This document shows positions 52,342 to 60,941 of a DNA stretch of 64,000 bases, in pieces. Origin of the DNA: Paenibacillus sp. FSL R5-0623 (GTDB lineage Bacteria; Bacillota; Bacilli; Paenibacillales; Paenibacillaceae); the NCBI RefSeq assembly GCF_037974265.1, contig NZ_CP150233.1:5890001-5954000 (forward strand). The letters run 5' to 3'. Every line of letters starts with the position of its first letter. Position 1 is the first letter of the stretch. Below the pieces are notes generated by a model that was not told the DNA's origin, ran no database searches, and saw only the letters and a program-made list of their open reading frames with translations. Both the position numbers and the translations under genes were made by a program.

Positions 52342-53172
52342 TTATTTGATAGCCCCTTGCATGACCCCCTGAATAATGTACTTCTGCGCAAACAGATAAA
52401 CGATCAGGACAGGCAACAGGGTCAACACCAGACCAGCCATCAATGGACCGTAATCCACTGTGTATGTCCCATAAAAATAAAACGTGGACAGCGGCAGCGT
52501 TCGCTGCTCCGATGAAGTCAGTACCAGGGAAGGCAGCAAAAAATCATTCCATATCCACAATACATTCAGTACACTAATCGTTACGGTTGTTGGCAATAAC
52601 ACCGGCAGTACGATACGGAAAAAGGTCTGCACCCTGCCGCAGCCATCCATTAGAGCGGCTTCTTCAAGCTCCAGGGGAATACTTTTGATAAAGCCATGGT
52701 AGATAAATACGGCGAGCGGACTGCCAAAGCCAATATACATGTAGATCAGCGACCACTTGTTATCCAGCAGACTGAGCGATCCGTATATTTTAACCAATGG
52801 AATCATAATGGCCTGGAATGGAATAATCATCGCAGCTACCATCAGGAAAAAGAGATACTGATTCAGCTTGCTTTTGTGACGAACAAAGTAATGTGCTGTC
52901 ATCGCCGCAAAAAGAGCAATCAGTAATACACCTGCAATGGTAATGAGCAATGAATTGCTGAAGGCAGATACATATCCCATCTTGTCAAACGCATTGACAT
53001 AATTATCGAATTGAAAGGAGCTTGGCAAGCCCAGCGGATCGGAGGTAATTGCCTGATTAGCCTTGAACGAATTGACGATTAGAAGTACAAACGGAAATAC
53101 AAACAAAATCATCACAATGATTAGTGCAATAAACTTTATCCCGTTGAGAATGCGCGATTGTCCTGCCATCAT
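52342..53172 (-). CDS. Carbohydrate ABC transporter permease (MalG-like)
   Basis: A 276-residue permease with six helices and the EAA loop EEAALMDGCGRVQTFFRIVL (about residues 172-191). The C-terminal LFAQKYIIQGVMQGAIK is typical of CUT1 permeases. It overlaps the partner permease gene by 4 bases and lies upstream of the GH32 gene. Confidence 0.93.
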   Translation of the reverse strand: MMAGQSRILNGIKFIALIIVMILFVFPFVLLIVNSFKANQAITSDPLGLPSSFQFDNYVNAFDKMGYVSAFSNSLLITIAGVLLIALFAAMTAHYFVRHKSKLNQYLFFLMVAAMIIPFQAIMIPLVKIYGSLSLLDNKWSLIYMYIGFGSPLAVFIYHGFIKSIPLELEEAALMDGCGRVQTFFRIVLPVLLPTTVTISVLNVLWIWNDFLLPSLVLTSSEQRTLPLSTFYFYGTYTVDYGPLMAGLVLTLLPVLIVYLFAQKYIIQGVMQGAIK

Positions 53173-54059
53173 GCCTCGACCTCCAGTTTTTTGCTGAAAT
53201 AGACCTGGAGCAATGTAATGGCGGCTACAAGGATAAACAGAACAAAGGCTTCTGCCTGACCCAATCCGTAGTCACGGGCAAGAAAGGCCTGCTCATACAC
53301 ATGCATGGATACCATCTCTGTGCTCTTGAAGGGCCCGCCACTGGTCAAAGAGACGTTCAGATCATACACCATGAATCCACGTTGCAGTGACAAAAAGATG
53401 CATACAATAAATGAAGGAACCATCAGTGGCAATACAATGCGCGCCAGCATTTTGCGATTACTTGCCCCATCAATGCTGGCTGCCTCCATAACATCCTTCG
53501 GCACATTCATCAGTCCTGCAATGTAGATCACCATCATATAACCGGCATACTGCCAAACGGTCACCACAATGAGTGCCCAGAACGCTTTATCCGGGTCAGC
53601 CAGCCAGGAGGTGGAAAACAGAGTGAGGTTCATTTTTTGTCCTGCAAAAACGAGTACCTGATTAAAAATAAACTGCCAGATGAAACCAAGCACGATTCCG
53701 CCCACCAGATTCGGCAGGAAAAATCCGGCCCGAAACCAGCCCTGTGCCTTCATCCCCCGGGTTACAGCGTAAGCGAGCAGGAATGCAACCGCATTGGTCA
53801 GCACAACGGTAATAAATACGTACTCCAGCGTCATCCCGAATGATTTCCAGAACACGGTGTCCTTGAACACACCAATATAATTATCCCAGCCAACAAAGTT
53901 TTGATCGACTGCAATGCCATCCCAATTCGTAAACGTCAAATAAATACCATACAAAAATGGAATAATCATCACCGTAGCAAACGCAAATAATGTCGGGCCA
54001 GTAAAGATCAGGCGAGTGCGCAGACGTGTCCATAATCCTTTTTCGGTCAGCATTGTCAA
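53169..54059 (-). CDS. Carbohydrate ABC transporter permease (MalF-like)
   Basis: A 296-residue permease with six helices and the EAA loop EAASIDGASNRKMLARIVLP (about residues 191-210). The N-terminal TLFAFATVMIIPFLYGIYLT is typical. It lies about 140 bases after the binding protein gene and overlaps the second permease. As in the first sugar cluster no ATPase is encoded nearby, consistent with a shared ATPase. Confidence 0.93.
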   Translation of the reverse strand: MTMLTEKGLWTRLRTRLIFTGPTLFAFATVMIIPFLYGIYLTFTNWDGIAVDQNFVGWDNYIGVFKDTVFWKSFGMTLEYVFITVVLTNAVAFLLAYAVTRGMKAQGWFRAGFFLPNLVGGIVLGFIWQFIFNQVLVFAGQKMNLTLFSTSWLADPDKAFWALIVVTVWQYAGYMMVIYIAGLMNVPKDVMEAASIDGASNRKMLARIVLPLMVPSFIVCIFLSLQRGFMVYDLNVSLTSGGPFKSTEMVSMHVYEQAFLARDYGLGQAEAFVLFILVAAITLLQVYFSKKLEVEA

Positions 54060-54199
54060 CCTCCACTCTATCCAAATGTTAGCCTAACGGTTATGCCGGA
54101 AAAAATTCGAACAGACCTCATGTGGAAGCTGTACGTTCATCATCTCCGGCGTACCGCAAGACTCTCTCTATGTGCTGCACAGGGCTAAGATTAATTCTT

Positions 54200-55531
54200 T
54201 TATTTCACGTTGCTCCAGTATGCCTGAATTTCGCTGGCAAGTCCGGCACGGTCAATGACGTCAGCCAAGTATTTCTGCATGGATGCACCCAGTTTGGACC
54301 AGTGATCCGCAGGAAGTGTACTCATTGATTCCTCGATTTTTCCTGCCTTGATGTATTCACTAATGGATTTGCCAAGTGGATCGGTTGGCTCCAATGTAAT
54401 GTTGCTGAATGCCGGAATAATACTGGCTTGATTCACCAGGAAATCCTGACCTTTTTCGTTATAAACGATCCATTCCAAAAATTTCTTCGCTGCTTCCTGC
54501 TGCGCTGGTGTGCTCTTTTCCTTATCCAGCAATATTCGTTTGGATACAGCAGCAGAGATTTGTGTATTACCGAAATCATCTGGATTATTGCTCACAGGTA
54601 CCGGGAGGAAGCCATATTTTCCATCTGCTGTATCAAAGCTTGAAATTTGCGGCCATGCCCAGTTGCCCTGGAACCAGATGCCAACCTCACCCTTGCCAAG
54701 CACCTCCGGTCCACGCTCATAGGTTCCGGACAATGGAGAAGCCTTATCAATATTGTAGGTTTTCATCAGGTCAAATGTATCTATCAAGCCATTAAATACG
54801 GCATTGGAGGAAAGGTCCACTTGTCCTGCCTTCAGATCAGTAATGAATTGGTCCACCTTCGCACGGTCCGGCGACTGCCCACCATATGCAAGCCCCAGAT
54901 AATGCGCACCAAGCGACCAATCCATTGGTGATACAATCAAAGGTGATTTTCCAGTAGCAGCGATCTTTTGGAACAGCTCATCAAGCTGTGCAGTGGTCTG
55001 TACAGACTTCGGATCGAATGTCCCACCTACCGCCTGATCCAAGACATTCTGGTTATAGATGAATCCATATCCTTCAATAGAGAACGGGAAGGCATAATTT
55101 TTGCCATCAAACGTTGTAGCCGCTGTGCTGTTCTCCACAGCATCCTTCACCCAAGACTCGGATGTGAGATCCAGAACACGATCCTTGAACTTCTCGACAT
55201 CCCCTGTATCCAGCATCATCATCGTTGTAGGGCTGCCGGAGGCATACAGAGCAGACGCTTTTTCAAACGGAGACTGTCCACTGCCTACAGGTACAATTTC
55301 AAGTGTGACATTTGGATTTTCAGCATGGAAGTCTTTAGCCGCTTGCTCCAGCTGACTGTTAATTTCCGACTTGGAATTAAGCAAGGTGATTTTGACACTC
55401 TCACTGCTGCTACCCTCTGAGGAGGAATTGGACTCCATCGCTGCTTTACTTCCACATGCCGACAATACAAGCATCATAATCAATGACAATGACAATACCG
55501 ATAATTTCATCCATCTCTGTTCTCTTTTCAT
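54200..55531 (-). CDS. Sugar-binding lipoprotein of the fructan transporter
   Basis: A 443-residue family 1 binding lipoprotein with lipobox LVLSAC (C26) and a Ser-rich linker (residues 33-44). The mature domain starts VKITLLNSKSEINSQLEQAA. Typical blocks are ENPNVTLEIVPVGSGQSPFE, VGIWFQGNWAWPQI and AAKKFLEWIVYNEKG. It is the first gene of the operon. The ATG at 55531 is preferred; GGGGGCC lies 11 bases upstream, slightly far. Expression is governed by the operator-promoter at 55562-55620. Confidence 0.9.
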   Translation of the reverse strand: MKREQRWMKLSVLSLSLIMMLVLSACGSKAAMESNSSSEGSSSESVKITLLNSKSEINSQLEQAAKDFHAENPNVTLEIVPVGSGQSPFEKASALYASGSPTTMMMLDTGDVEKFKDRVLDLTSESWVKDAVENSTAATTFDGKNYAFPFSIEGYGFIYNQNVLDQAVGGTFDPKSVQTTAQLDELFQKIAATGKSPLIVSPMDWSLGAHYLGLAYGGQSPDRAKVDQFITDLKAGQVDLSSNAVFNGLIDTFDLMKTYNIDKASPLSGTYERGPEVLGKGEVGIWFQGNWAWPQISSFDTADGKYGFLPVPVSNNPDDFGNTQISAAVSKRILLDKEKSTPAQQEAAKKFLEWIVYNEKGQDFLVNQASIIPAFSNITLEPTDPLGKSISEYIKAGKIEESMSTLPADHWSKLGASMQKYLADVIDRAGLASEIQAYWSNVK

Positions 55532-55561
55532 CTTGTTATGGCCCCCGATCAATAGTTTAAA

Positions 55562-55620
55562 AGGAAACGCTTACAAATCGAATTATAATGTCAAAGGTTT
55601 GACATGTCAATCGTTTGACA
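55562..55620 (-). promoter_or_regulatory. Consensus promoter with tandem operators and a cre site for the fructan operon
   Basis: On the minus strand the -35 is TTGACA (55605-55610) and the -10 is TATAAT (55582-55587), with a 17-base spacer: a perfect sigma-A promoter. Two abutting 16-bp palindromes, TGTCAAAGGTTTGACA (55589-55604) and TGTCAATCGTTTGACA (55605-55620), cover the spacer and the -35. AGGAAACGCTTACA (55562-55575), a cre-like site, lies at the expected transcription start. The LacI regulator encoded at 55692-56672 is the likely ligand of the palindromes. Confidence 0.85.
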
Positions 55621-55675
55621 TACCATTTAAAAAAAATATTGTGCCTTGATTTTTTCGTCGCAAAAGGACGAATAG

Positions 55676-55701
55676 GAAAAAACGACCTGTATCAGGTCGT
55701 C
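55676..55701 (-). terminator. Terminator overlapping the LacI stop codon
   Basis: An ACGACCT/AGGTCGT stem whose 5' arm contains the last two codons of the regulator gene, with the TGA within the hairpin, followed by TTTTTTCC on the minus strand. Confidence 0.8.
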
Positions 55702-56672
55702 TCTCTCTCCACAATGGTAACTGGCAAAATATGCTCCATTCCGATCTTCTCTTCCGCGAGCTGGCGCCGAATCAGATCAATCGCCAGCTTAGCCATGGCC
55801 TCCACCGGCTGCCTGATCGTTGTTATGCCAGGCACCGTATACGACGCCGTACGACTGTCATCATAACCTACAATAGCGATATCGTCAGGTACCTTGCGCC
55901 CACCTAACATGATCTGCTTCAGCGCATGCACCGCCATCAGATCACTCGTTACAAAGAGCCCATCCACCTCCGGGTGTTGTGCAAGCAGCTTATCCACCAA
56001 TTCCGTATACTGATGCTGATCAAACACATTCAGATCGGTTTCATGAATCATGACCGGCTTGACTCCATGAGCCTGCAATGTATCAACGAAACCTGTCGTC
56101 CGGCGATTGGACAGCATTTGCAATTCCAAATTACCGCAGATATGTGCCAGATTCCGTCTGTTCTTCGAGAGCAGCAATTCAGCAGCCATAACCCCTCCCT
56201 GATAGTTATCAGATGAGATAAAAGGGATGTCTTCACCGATCTTACGATCAAAGGTCACGATTGGGGAATGCAAATTCATATACTCATCGACTTCAAGTGT
56301 ATGACTTCCCATAATAATGCCATCCACGCGATTACCCTTGAGCATTTCCACATATTCACGCTCTTTGGAAGGGTCCATGTGGGAATTGCATAACATAATT
56401 TTAAATCCATTCTGGTATGCATGGTACTCAACATAGTTAGCCAGTTCTCCAAAAAACGGATGGGATACATCGGGAATAATCAAGCCTATAACATTGGATT
56501 GTTTACGCAGAAGAGAACGGGCAATTTCGTTGGGTCGATAGTTCAGTTCGTCCATGGTTTGATACACTTTGTCCCGAGTCTTCTGACTGATATATCCCCG
56601 GTTGTTTAATACACGCGAGACGGTAGTTACAGAAACTCCTGCCCTGAGTGCAACATCATGAATTGTTGCCAT
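55692..56672 (-). CDS. LacI family transcriptional regulator of the fructan locus
   Basis: A 326-residue regulator with N-terminal LacI helix-turn-helix (TIHDVALRAGVSVTTVSRVL), hinge near residue 50 and a periplasmic-binding-protein-like effector domain (about 60-326). The ATG at 56672 follows AAAAGAGGCTGTT; the frame extends 10 codons further. It lies directly upstream of the transporter operon on the same strand, separated by its own terminator. The two palindromes in the following promoter have the size and symmetry of LacI-family operators, so local repression relieved by sugar is likely. Confidence 0.92.
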   Translation of the reverse strand: MATIHDVALRAGVSVTTVSRVLNNRGYISQKTRDKVYQTMDELNYRPNEIARSLLRKQSNVIGLIIPDVSHPFFGELANYVEYHAYQNGFKIMLCNSHMDPSKEREYVEMLKGNRVDGIIMGSHTLEVDEYMNLHSPIVTFDRKIGEDIPFISSDNYQGGVMAAELLLSKNRRNLAHICGNLELQMLSNRRTTGFVDTLQAHGVKPVMIHETDLNVFDQHQYTELVDKLLAQHPEVDGLFVTSDLMAVHALKQIMLGGRKVPDDIAIVGYDDSRTASYTVPGITTIRQPVEAMAKLAIDLIRRQLAEEKIGMEHILPVTIVERETT

Positions 56673-56763
56673 AACAGCCTCTTTTCCTACAACATTCTTC
56701 ATACAGATATTATTATAAACCTATTGCTAACCCTGAACCAATCCGCGGTATCTGCCCGCTCTT

Positions 56764-57213
56764 TCATTCCGCTACAATTCTCGCTCTCGGCATGCTATGC
56801 ATAGCTCCGTGCGTAACATGGACCTGTACCACATACGTGCCTGGTTCTTCAAAGGTATGCTGGATTTCATATAGCCCTTCCTCTGACTCATTGGCAGTAA
56901 TAGCCCCCTGATTCTCCAGTTCGTCCGCTGTCATCATACCTTTTTCCGGAGATACAGAAGGTGGATCATCAAGCTCATTCCAGATCTGGAATTGCACATG
57001 GTCGGCATGGCTTAACGGTGTATCTCCCTGTGTAAGCTTCACCTGCAACTGTATTGGTTTATGAAGAGAAGCCTTCTCTGGAACGACAAGTTTAACTTTG
57101 ATCATCTCTGGCATCTCACCCGATTGTGACTGTTCCTCATAAGAGCATCCCACTGTCAGGAGGACCAGAACAATGAAGGGCATGAACCAACGAGCTTGTC
57201 CACTCATCACCAT
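56764..57213 (-). CDS. YtkA-like lipoprotein
   Basis: A 149-residue lipoprotein with lipobox LLTVGC (C23) and one beta-sandwich domain of the YtkA/FixH-like group. The C-terminal half has EEGLYEIQHTFEEPGTYVVQ and VHVTHGAMHSMPRAR, with clustered His and Met (THGAMHSM) that could bind copper. Two in-frame starts exist (ATG at 57213 and ATG two codons on). It lies 10 bases after the disulphide-bond protein gene, probably in one operon. YtkA-like domains occur near cytochrome oxidase and copper genes. Confidence 0.75.
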   Translation of the reverse strand: MVMSGQARWFMPFIVLVLLTVGCSYEEQSQSGEMPEMIKVKLVVPEKASLHKPIQLQVKLTQGDTPLSHADHVQFQIWNELDDPPSVSPEKGMMTADELENQGAITANESEEGLYEIQHTFEEPGTYVVQVHVTHGAMHSMPRARIVAE

Positions 57214-57223
57214 CTGTCCTTTC

Positions 57224-57676
57224 TTATAAAGAAGATTTTGGTGTTTTGCCGATACCCCACAGCATTACGATGATGATAATAAAGGCAATCAGTGCGAGTA
57301 GTGGAATGGTGATGAAACCAAACCAGTTCAAATAGTCGGTATAACACGGAACCTTGCCACAAGCTACGGCATTACCTGTAGCCGAAAAAATACGCTGGAT
57401 TGTTACATGATATAACGAAATGCCACCACCCACAAAACTAAGTGGGAGTACGTATTTCGTGATGCCCACGTCATCCTTAAAGTAGGCAATGCCCAGCAAA
57501 ATGGTTAGTGGATACATGAATATACGCTGGTACCAGCACAAATCACATGGTAGATATCCCTTGATCTCACTGAAATAGAGACTCCCCCCTGTTGCAATAA
57601 CGGAAACGGCCCAAGCCACAAATAACCGGGTATCCACATTTCTCGCTGGACGCTCCGATTTTGATGATGTACTCAT
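57224..57676 (-). CDS. bdbC: Disulphide bond formation protein BdbC (DsbB family)
   Basis: A 150-residue membrane protein with four predicted helices. The first redox pair is C44/C47 in LPCDLCWYQR and the second is C106/C111 in AVACGKVPCY, both needed for passing electrons from a thiol oxidase to quinone. No BdbD partner gene is adjacent. The ATG at 57676 follows GAGGGGGACAGAGGA; the upstream frame adds 14 non-conserved residues. It is transcribed with the YtkA-like lipoprotein. Confidence 0.92.
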   Translation of the reverse strand: MSTSSKSERPARNVDTRLFVAWAVSVIATGGSLYFSEIKGYLPCDLCWYQRIFMYPLTILLGIAYFKDDVGITKYVLPLSFVGGGISLYHVTIQRIFSATGNAVACGKVPCYTDYLNWFGFITIPLLALIAFIIIIVMLWGIGKTPKSSL

Positions 57677-57802
57677 TCCTCTGTCCCCCTCTTCATTTTG
57701 CTTATACCAAATGATCATACATCATTCTAGACTCCATCGGCTATTCCAGCTGTTATGTAGGTCATTACTCGATGATTATACCAAATATTTGAACTTTTGG
57801 GT

Positions 57803-58153
57803 TCATTCATGGTCACATTGAATATGTCCATCCTGCTCCATACCTTTGGTCCTTGCGTACGTATTGCCCCAGTCGCACATCGTGTTCAAGACCGGAACGA
57901 AGGATCGTCCGAGATCAGTTAAACTATATTCTACTTTTGGCGGGACTTCCTTGAATATTTCCCTATGAACGAGGCCATCGCTCTCCAACTGTTTCAATTG
58001 GTCTGTTAAGACCTTTTGTGTGATTCCAGGTATCAGTTCATAGAATTCCTTGGTTCGCACCGATTGTTGGCTCAGAAAAAAAAGGATAAGACACTTCCAC
58101 TTCCCCCCAGCGATATCCATGAAAATATTTATTCCGGTATTATATTTAACCAA
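57803..58153 (-). CDS. HxlR family transcriptional regulator
   Basis: A 116-residue winged-helix regulator (GINIFMDIAGGKWKCLILFF, then LIPGITQKVLTDQLKQLESD and PPKVEYSLTDLGRS). The start is a TTG at 58153 after GAGGAGGGACGGCACA; an earlier TTG overlaps the ribosome binding site itself and is unlikely. A Cys is present in KWKCLILF near the N-terminus, where thiol-sensing relatives such as YodB carry their redox Cys. It is divergent from a nitroreductase gene, a usual pairing for quinone- or electrophile-responsive HxlR proteins. Confidence 0.88.
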   Translation of the reverse strand: MVKYNTGINIFMDIAGGKWKCLILFFLSQQSVRTKEFYELIPGITQKVLTDQLKQLESDGLVHREIFKEVPPKVEYSLTDLGRSFVPVLNTMCDWGNTYARTKGMEQDGHIQCDHE

Positions 58154-58184
58154 TGTGCCGTCCCTCCTCAATAGATACTTTAAA

Positions 58185-58197
58185 GTGGCTATACCAC
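58185..58197. promoter_or_regulatory. Palindrome between the HxlR and nitroreductase genes
   Basis: GTGG-CTATA-CCAC is a perfect 13-bp inverted repeat within the longer imperfect AAAGTGGCTATACCACCTTT. It lies 32 bases upstream of the regulator start and about 80 before the nitroreductase, a likely HxlR operator. Confidence 0.5.
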
Positions 58198-58278
58198 CTT
58201 TTTGTGCGTTATTTTCGTATTTGTTATTGCCTACTATAATTCAAGGGAGCTCTAAATAACAACGATGGAGATGATTTT

Positions 58279-58914
58279 GTGAGTGTACAAACCATTTTGG
58301 AAAAACGACGTTCCGTTCGTCATTTTGATTCAAATTATACGATAAGCCCAGTGATTCTGACATCGCTCATTGAATCTGCAAGCAAGTCACCGAATGGGAA
58401 TAATATTCAAGCCACCCGGTACCTAATTATTGATGATCCCGACTTGCGGAGCACATTGCTGCCTATAGCTTTTAATCAACAACAGGTGATGGATGCTTCA
58501 GCATTGATAGTCATGTTGGGGGATTATCAGGCATTTGAGCAAGATAACATCATCAACATTCACGAAGAAGGCTTTCAGTCGGGCTATTTTGATGCATCAC
58601 TCCGAGATTATCTGGCGAATGCGGCAATACAATACTATGCAAATAAATCGGATGAAGAGCTCAAGGTGGAGTTAACCCGAGATGTAAGCCTAGCATCGAT
58701 GTCATTCATTCTACTCGCTAATGAGGCTGGTTTCGAAACCATCACGATGTCAGGTTATGATTCCGCTCAATTAAAAGCCAGCCTGAATATTTCCGATAGA
58801 TACTTGGATGTCATGCTGATCGCAGTTGGCAAAGGTATTAAAAATGGACATCAAACGGTACGTCATCCTGTGCATAAAATTATGTATCGCAATACAATAA
58901 CTTCCTTAGGATAA
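58279..58914 (+). CDS. Nitroreductase family protein
   Basis: A 211-residue FMN-dependent NAD(P)H nitroreductase-like enzyme. EKRRSVRHFDSNYTI at the N-terminus and SPNGNNIQATRYLII are the FMN-binding signatures; ASMSFILLANEAGFETITMS is typical for the MhqN/YodC-like branch. The start is a GTG at 58279 after GGAGATGATTTT. It likely reduces quinones or nitro compounds and is controlled by the divergent HxlR protein. Confidence 0.9.
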   Translation: MSVQTILEKRRSVRHFDSNYTISPVILTSLIESASKSPNGNNIQATRYLIIDDPDLRSTLLPIAFNQQQVMDASALIVMLGDYQAFEQDNIINIHEEGFQSGYFDASLRDYLANAAIQYYANKSDEELKVELTRDVSLASMSFILLANEAGFETITMSGYDSAQLKASLNISDRYLDVMLIAVGKGIKNGHQTVRHPVHKIMYRNTITSLG

Positions 58915-58915
58915 C

Positions 58916-58956
58916 AAAAAGAAGCTGCCGTATGGGTATGGGGCAGCTTCTTTTTA
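58916..58956. terminator. Bidirectional terminator between convergent genes
   Basis: GAAGCTGCC (58921-58929) and GGCAGCTTC (58942-58950) pair perfectly. A-run before and T-run after mean it can stop transcription from both the nitroreductase gene and the convergent stalk-protein gene. Confidence 0.92.
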
Positions 58957-58982
58957 ATTCATTTCGTATTAAACTCTTCTTA

Positions 58983-60611
58983 TTACATGGATTTGGTCAA
59001 CGTAATGGAACCATCTTTTTGTGCCCATTTCACGTCCCAGTTCAGAAGTTCAGCAATGAAACGCAGAGGTACTTGAGTACGTCCATCTTTGTTTACAAAT
59101 ACCGTTGAACCCACGTTTTTCTTCACGTCGTTGACTTCCATAACGTTGTTGTTCACCCAGAATTCAAGGATATCATCGCCAGCCATTACCGTTACTTGTT
59201 GTGCTTTTTTGTCCCATTTCACTTTTGCGCCAATACCTTCACTCAGGAAACGCAATGGAATGTAGGTTGTGTTTTTCCAAAGCACCGGTGTAGTATCCAT
59301 GTTGGTTGTTTTGTCGTTAATTTTCAGCATTTTGCTGTTCAGTTGCATCCACACCGTTGTCATTTCTGGCGCTGGTGCAGGTGTTGCTGGCTCTTGGAAT
59401 TTGTCGTTGAATTGAGTCACGATGGCGTTACCAAGGGCTTGACCTACACCAAACATCACTTTGAAACCTTCACGATTTGTTGTGTACGAAGCATCATAGT
59501 TCCCTGCTGCATATTGATTCAATACGTTTTGCACTTGATTTTCATGTGTTGTCAGCGCTTCTTGTCCTGCTGCCTTTGGCAGATTGCCAGCTGTTGCTGA
59601 ATCCAGGAATGTAGCGAATTCTGTTATAAATCCATCAATACGTTTCTCTACTGCCGCACGAGCCGCAGCATCGTTGTTTTTAACAGCTTTTACATAATCG
59701 CTTTGTGCATTAACGTGGTTCGTTACCCAAATTTTCTCGAAAGCATTGGCACCATCGTTACCGTAAACGGAAGCAATCGCTGCTTTGAAGTCAGCTGTGT
59801 TCCCAGCTTCAGCAGTAATCAATGCGTTGGAAGCGGCTGTACGTCCATCAAATTCCTCTTGCATTTGCAGAGCCGAAAGCGCAAAGTGTTCGGAAGCCAA
59901 GTGGTTGAGTGCAGATCTCAGATCAGCTGCTTTTGTATCCGCTTTGGTATTTTCGAATTTCTCAGGCATTTGTGCCGTAATTGCTGTGGAGAGTGCCTTA
60001 CTTACGTCGAACATTTCTTTGAAACCTTCACGGTAAGCCTTGTATGCATCAGCGTAATCTCCAGCTACATACTCATCAAATACTTTTTGCACGAGATCTT
60101 CATGCACTTGCAGAGCCTGTTTGGCTGCTGCTTTTGGCAACTTGCCTTCGGTAGCTGTGCTCAGAAATGTGGAGAACTCATCCACAAAACCGTTGATGTT
60201 TGCCTGTGCTTGTTTGATCCCAGCCTGGTTGCCCATTTTGGTTGCTTTCACCAGATCATCTGTGTATTTGTTATGAGCGCGGAAGATGCGTTCGAATTCT
60301 TTGGCACCTGCGTCACCGTATAGGGAAGCAATCGCTGGTTGCATATCCAGTGCATTCTGGTCGAGTGCTTTGTAGGCTGCATCTGCATCTTTTGTTCCGT
60401 CATATGCTTTGGCCATTGCGGTTACTGCGAGTGCAAAGTGCTCGGACAACAGGTGGTCCAGGTTTGCTCTCAGGTCAGCCGCAGGTGTGTTCACGGATGC
60501 TTTCATCATGGTCATTGGTGTCTGTGGTGCGGCAGCTGCTCCAGCGATCCCCGGCATCAACAGTGTCAAGCTAAGTACAGGTGCGATAAACTTCTTCATC
60601 TTCATTTTCAT
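58983..60611 (-). CDS. Secreted protein with two His-conserved repeats and a copper-amine-oxidase-like stalk domain
   Basis: A 542-residue secreted protein with a signal peptide (MKMKMKKFIAPVLSLTLLMP, cleavage near 27). Two tandem domains of about 175 residues follow (45-221 and 228-406), helical and related to each other. A stalk domain of the copper amine oxidase N-terminal type (417-542) follows, with TTYIPLRFLSEGIGAKVKWD and VPLRFIAELLNWDVKW. Each repeat keeps four histidines: H53, H58, H113 and H170 in the first, H237, H242, H299 and H356 in the second, with near equal spacing. That suggests a metal- or ligand-binding helical bundle. The function is unknown. The start follows GAGGAGTG; it is probably transcribed alone. 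Confidence 0.8.
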   Translation of the reverse strand: MKMKMKKFIAPVLSLTLLMPGIAGAAAAPQTPMTMMKASVNTPAADLRANLDHLLSEHFALAVTAMAKAYDGTKDADAAYKALDQNALDMQPAIASLYGDAGAKEFERIFRAHNKYTDDLVKATKMGNQAGIKQAQANINGFVDEFSTFLSTATEGKLPKAAAKQALQVHEDLVQKVFDEYVAGDYADAYKAYREGFKEMFDVSKALSTAITAQMPEKFENTKADTKAADLRSALNHLASEHFALSALQMQEEFDGRTAASNALITAEAGNTADFKAAIASVYGNDGANAFEKIWVTNHVNAQSDYVKAVKNNDAAARAAVEKRIDGFITEFATFLDSATAGNLPKAAGQEALTTHENQVQNVLNQYAAGNYDASYTTNREGFKVMFGVGQALGNAIVTQFNDKFQEPATPAPAPEMTTVWMQLNSKMLKINDKTTNMDTTPVLWKNTTYIPLRFLSEGIGAKVKWDKKAQQVTVMAGDDILEFWVNNNVMEVNDVKKNVGSTVFVNKDGRTQVPLRFIAELLNWDVKWAQKDGSITLTKSM

Positions 60612-60941
60612 TACGTGTTCACTCCTCGATTATGTTGTGTGTATAATTTCTTTCCTCGTCGTTGTCTTCATAGGGTGTAACGCAGGGTTCTCTATTCTGG
60701 ATCACTCTGTGGGCAAAAAAAATTCACAGCTTTCAGTGAAGAAAGCTACGAACTCCTGTTGTATCAAGGTTTTTTTGAAATAAAAAAATATAAAATTGTA
60801 GTAATCTTTCCGATCCAAGACTACATACATACTGTAATATAGACACTTCATTTTCCTTTATTTCTCAACCAAAGCTTACATCAAAGGTTATCCTGAAGTA
60901 CAATAAGGACATATCATATTATTCGCGAAGGAGGTCCATTC
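60612..60941. other. Long intergenic region upstream of the stalk-protein gene
   Basis: 330 bases between divergent genes. It is A+T rich around 60770-60870 and contains no gene or clear hairpin. It presumably holds both promoters. The plus-strand end has GGAGGTCCATTC before the small membrane-protein gene. Confidence 0.5.
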
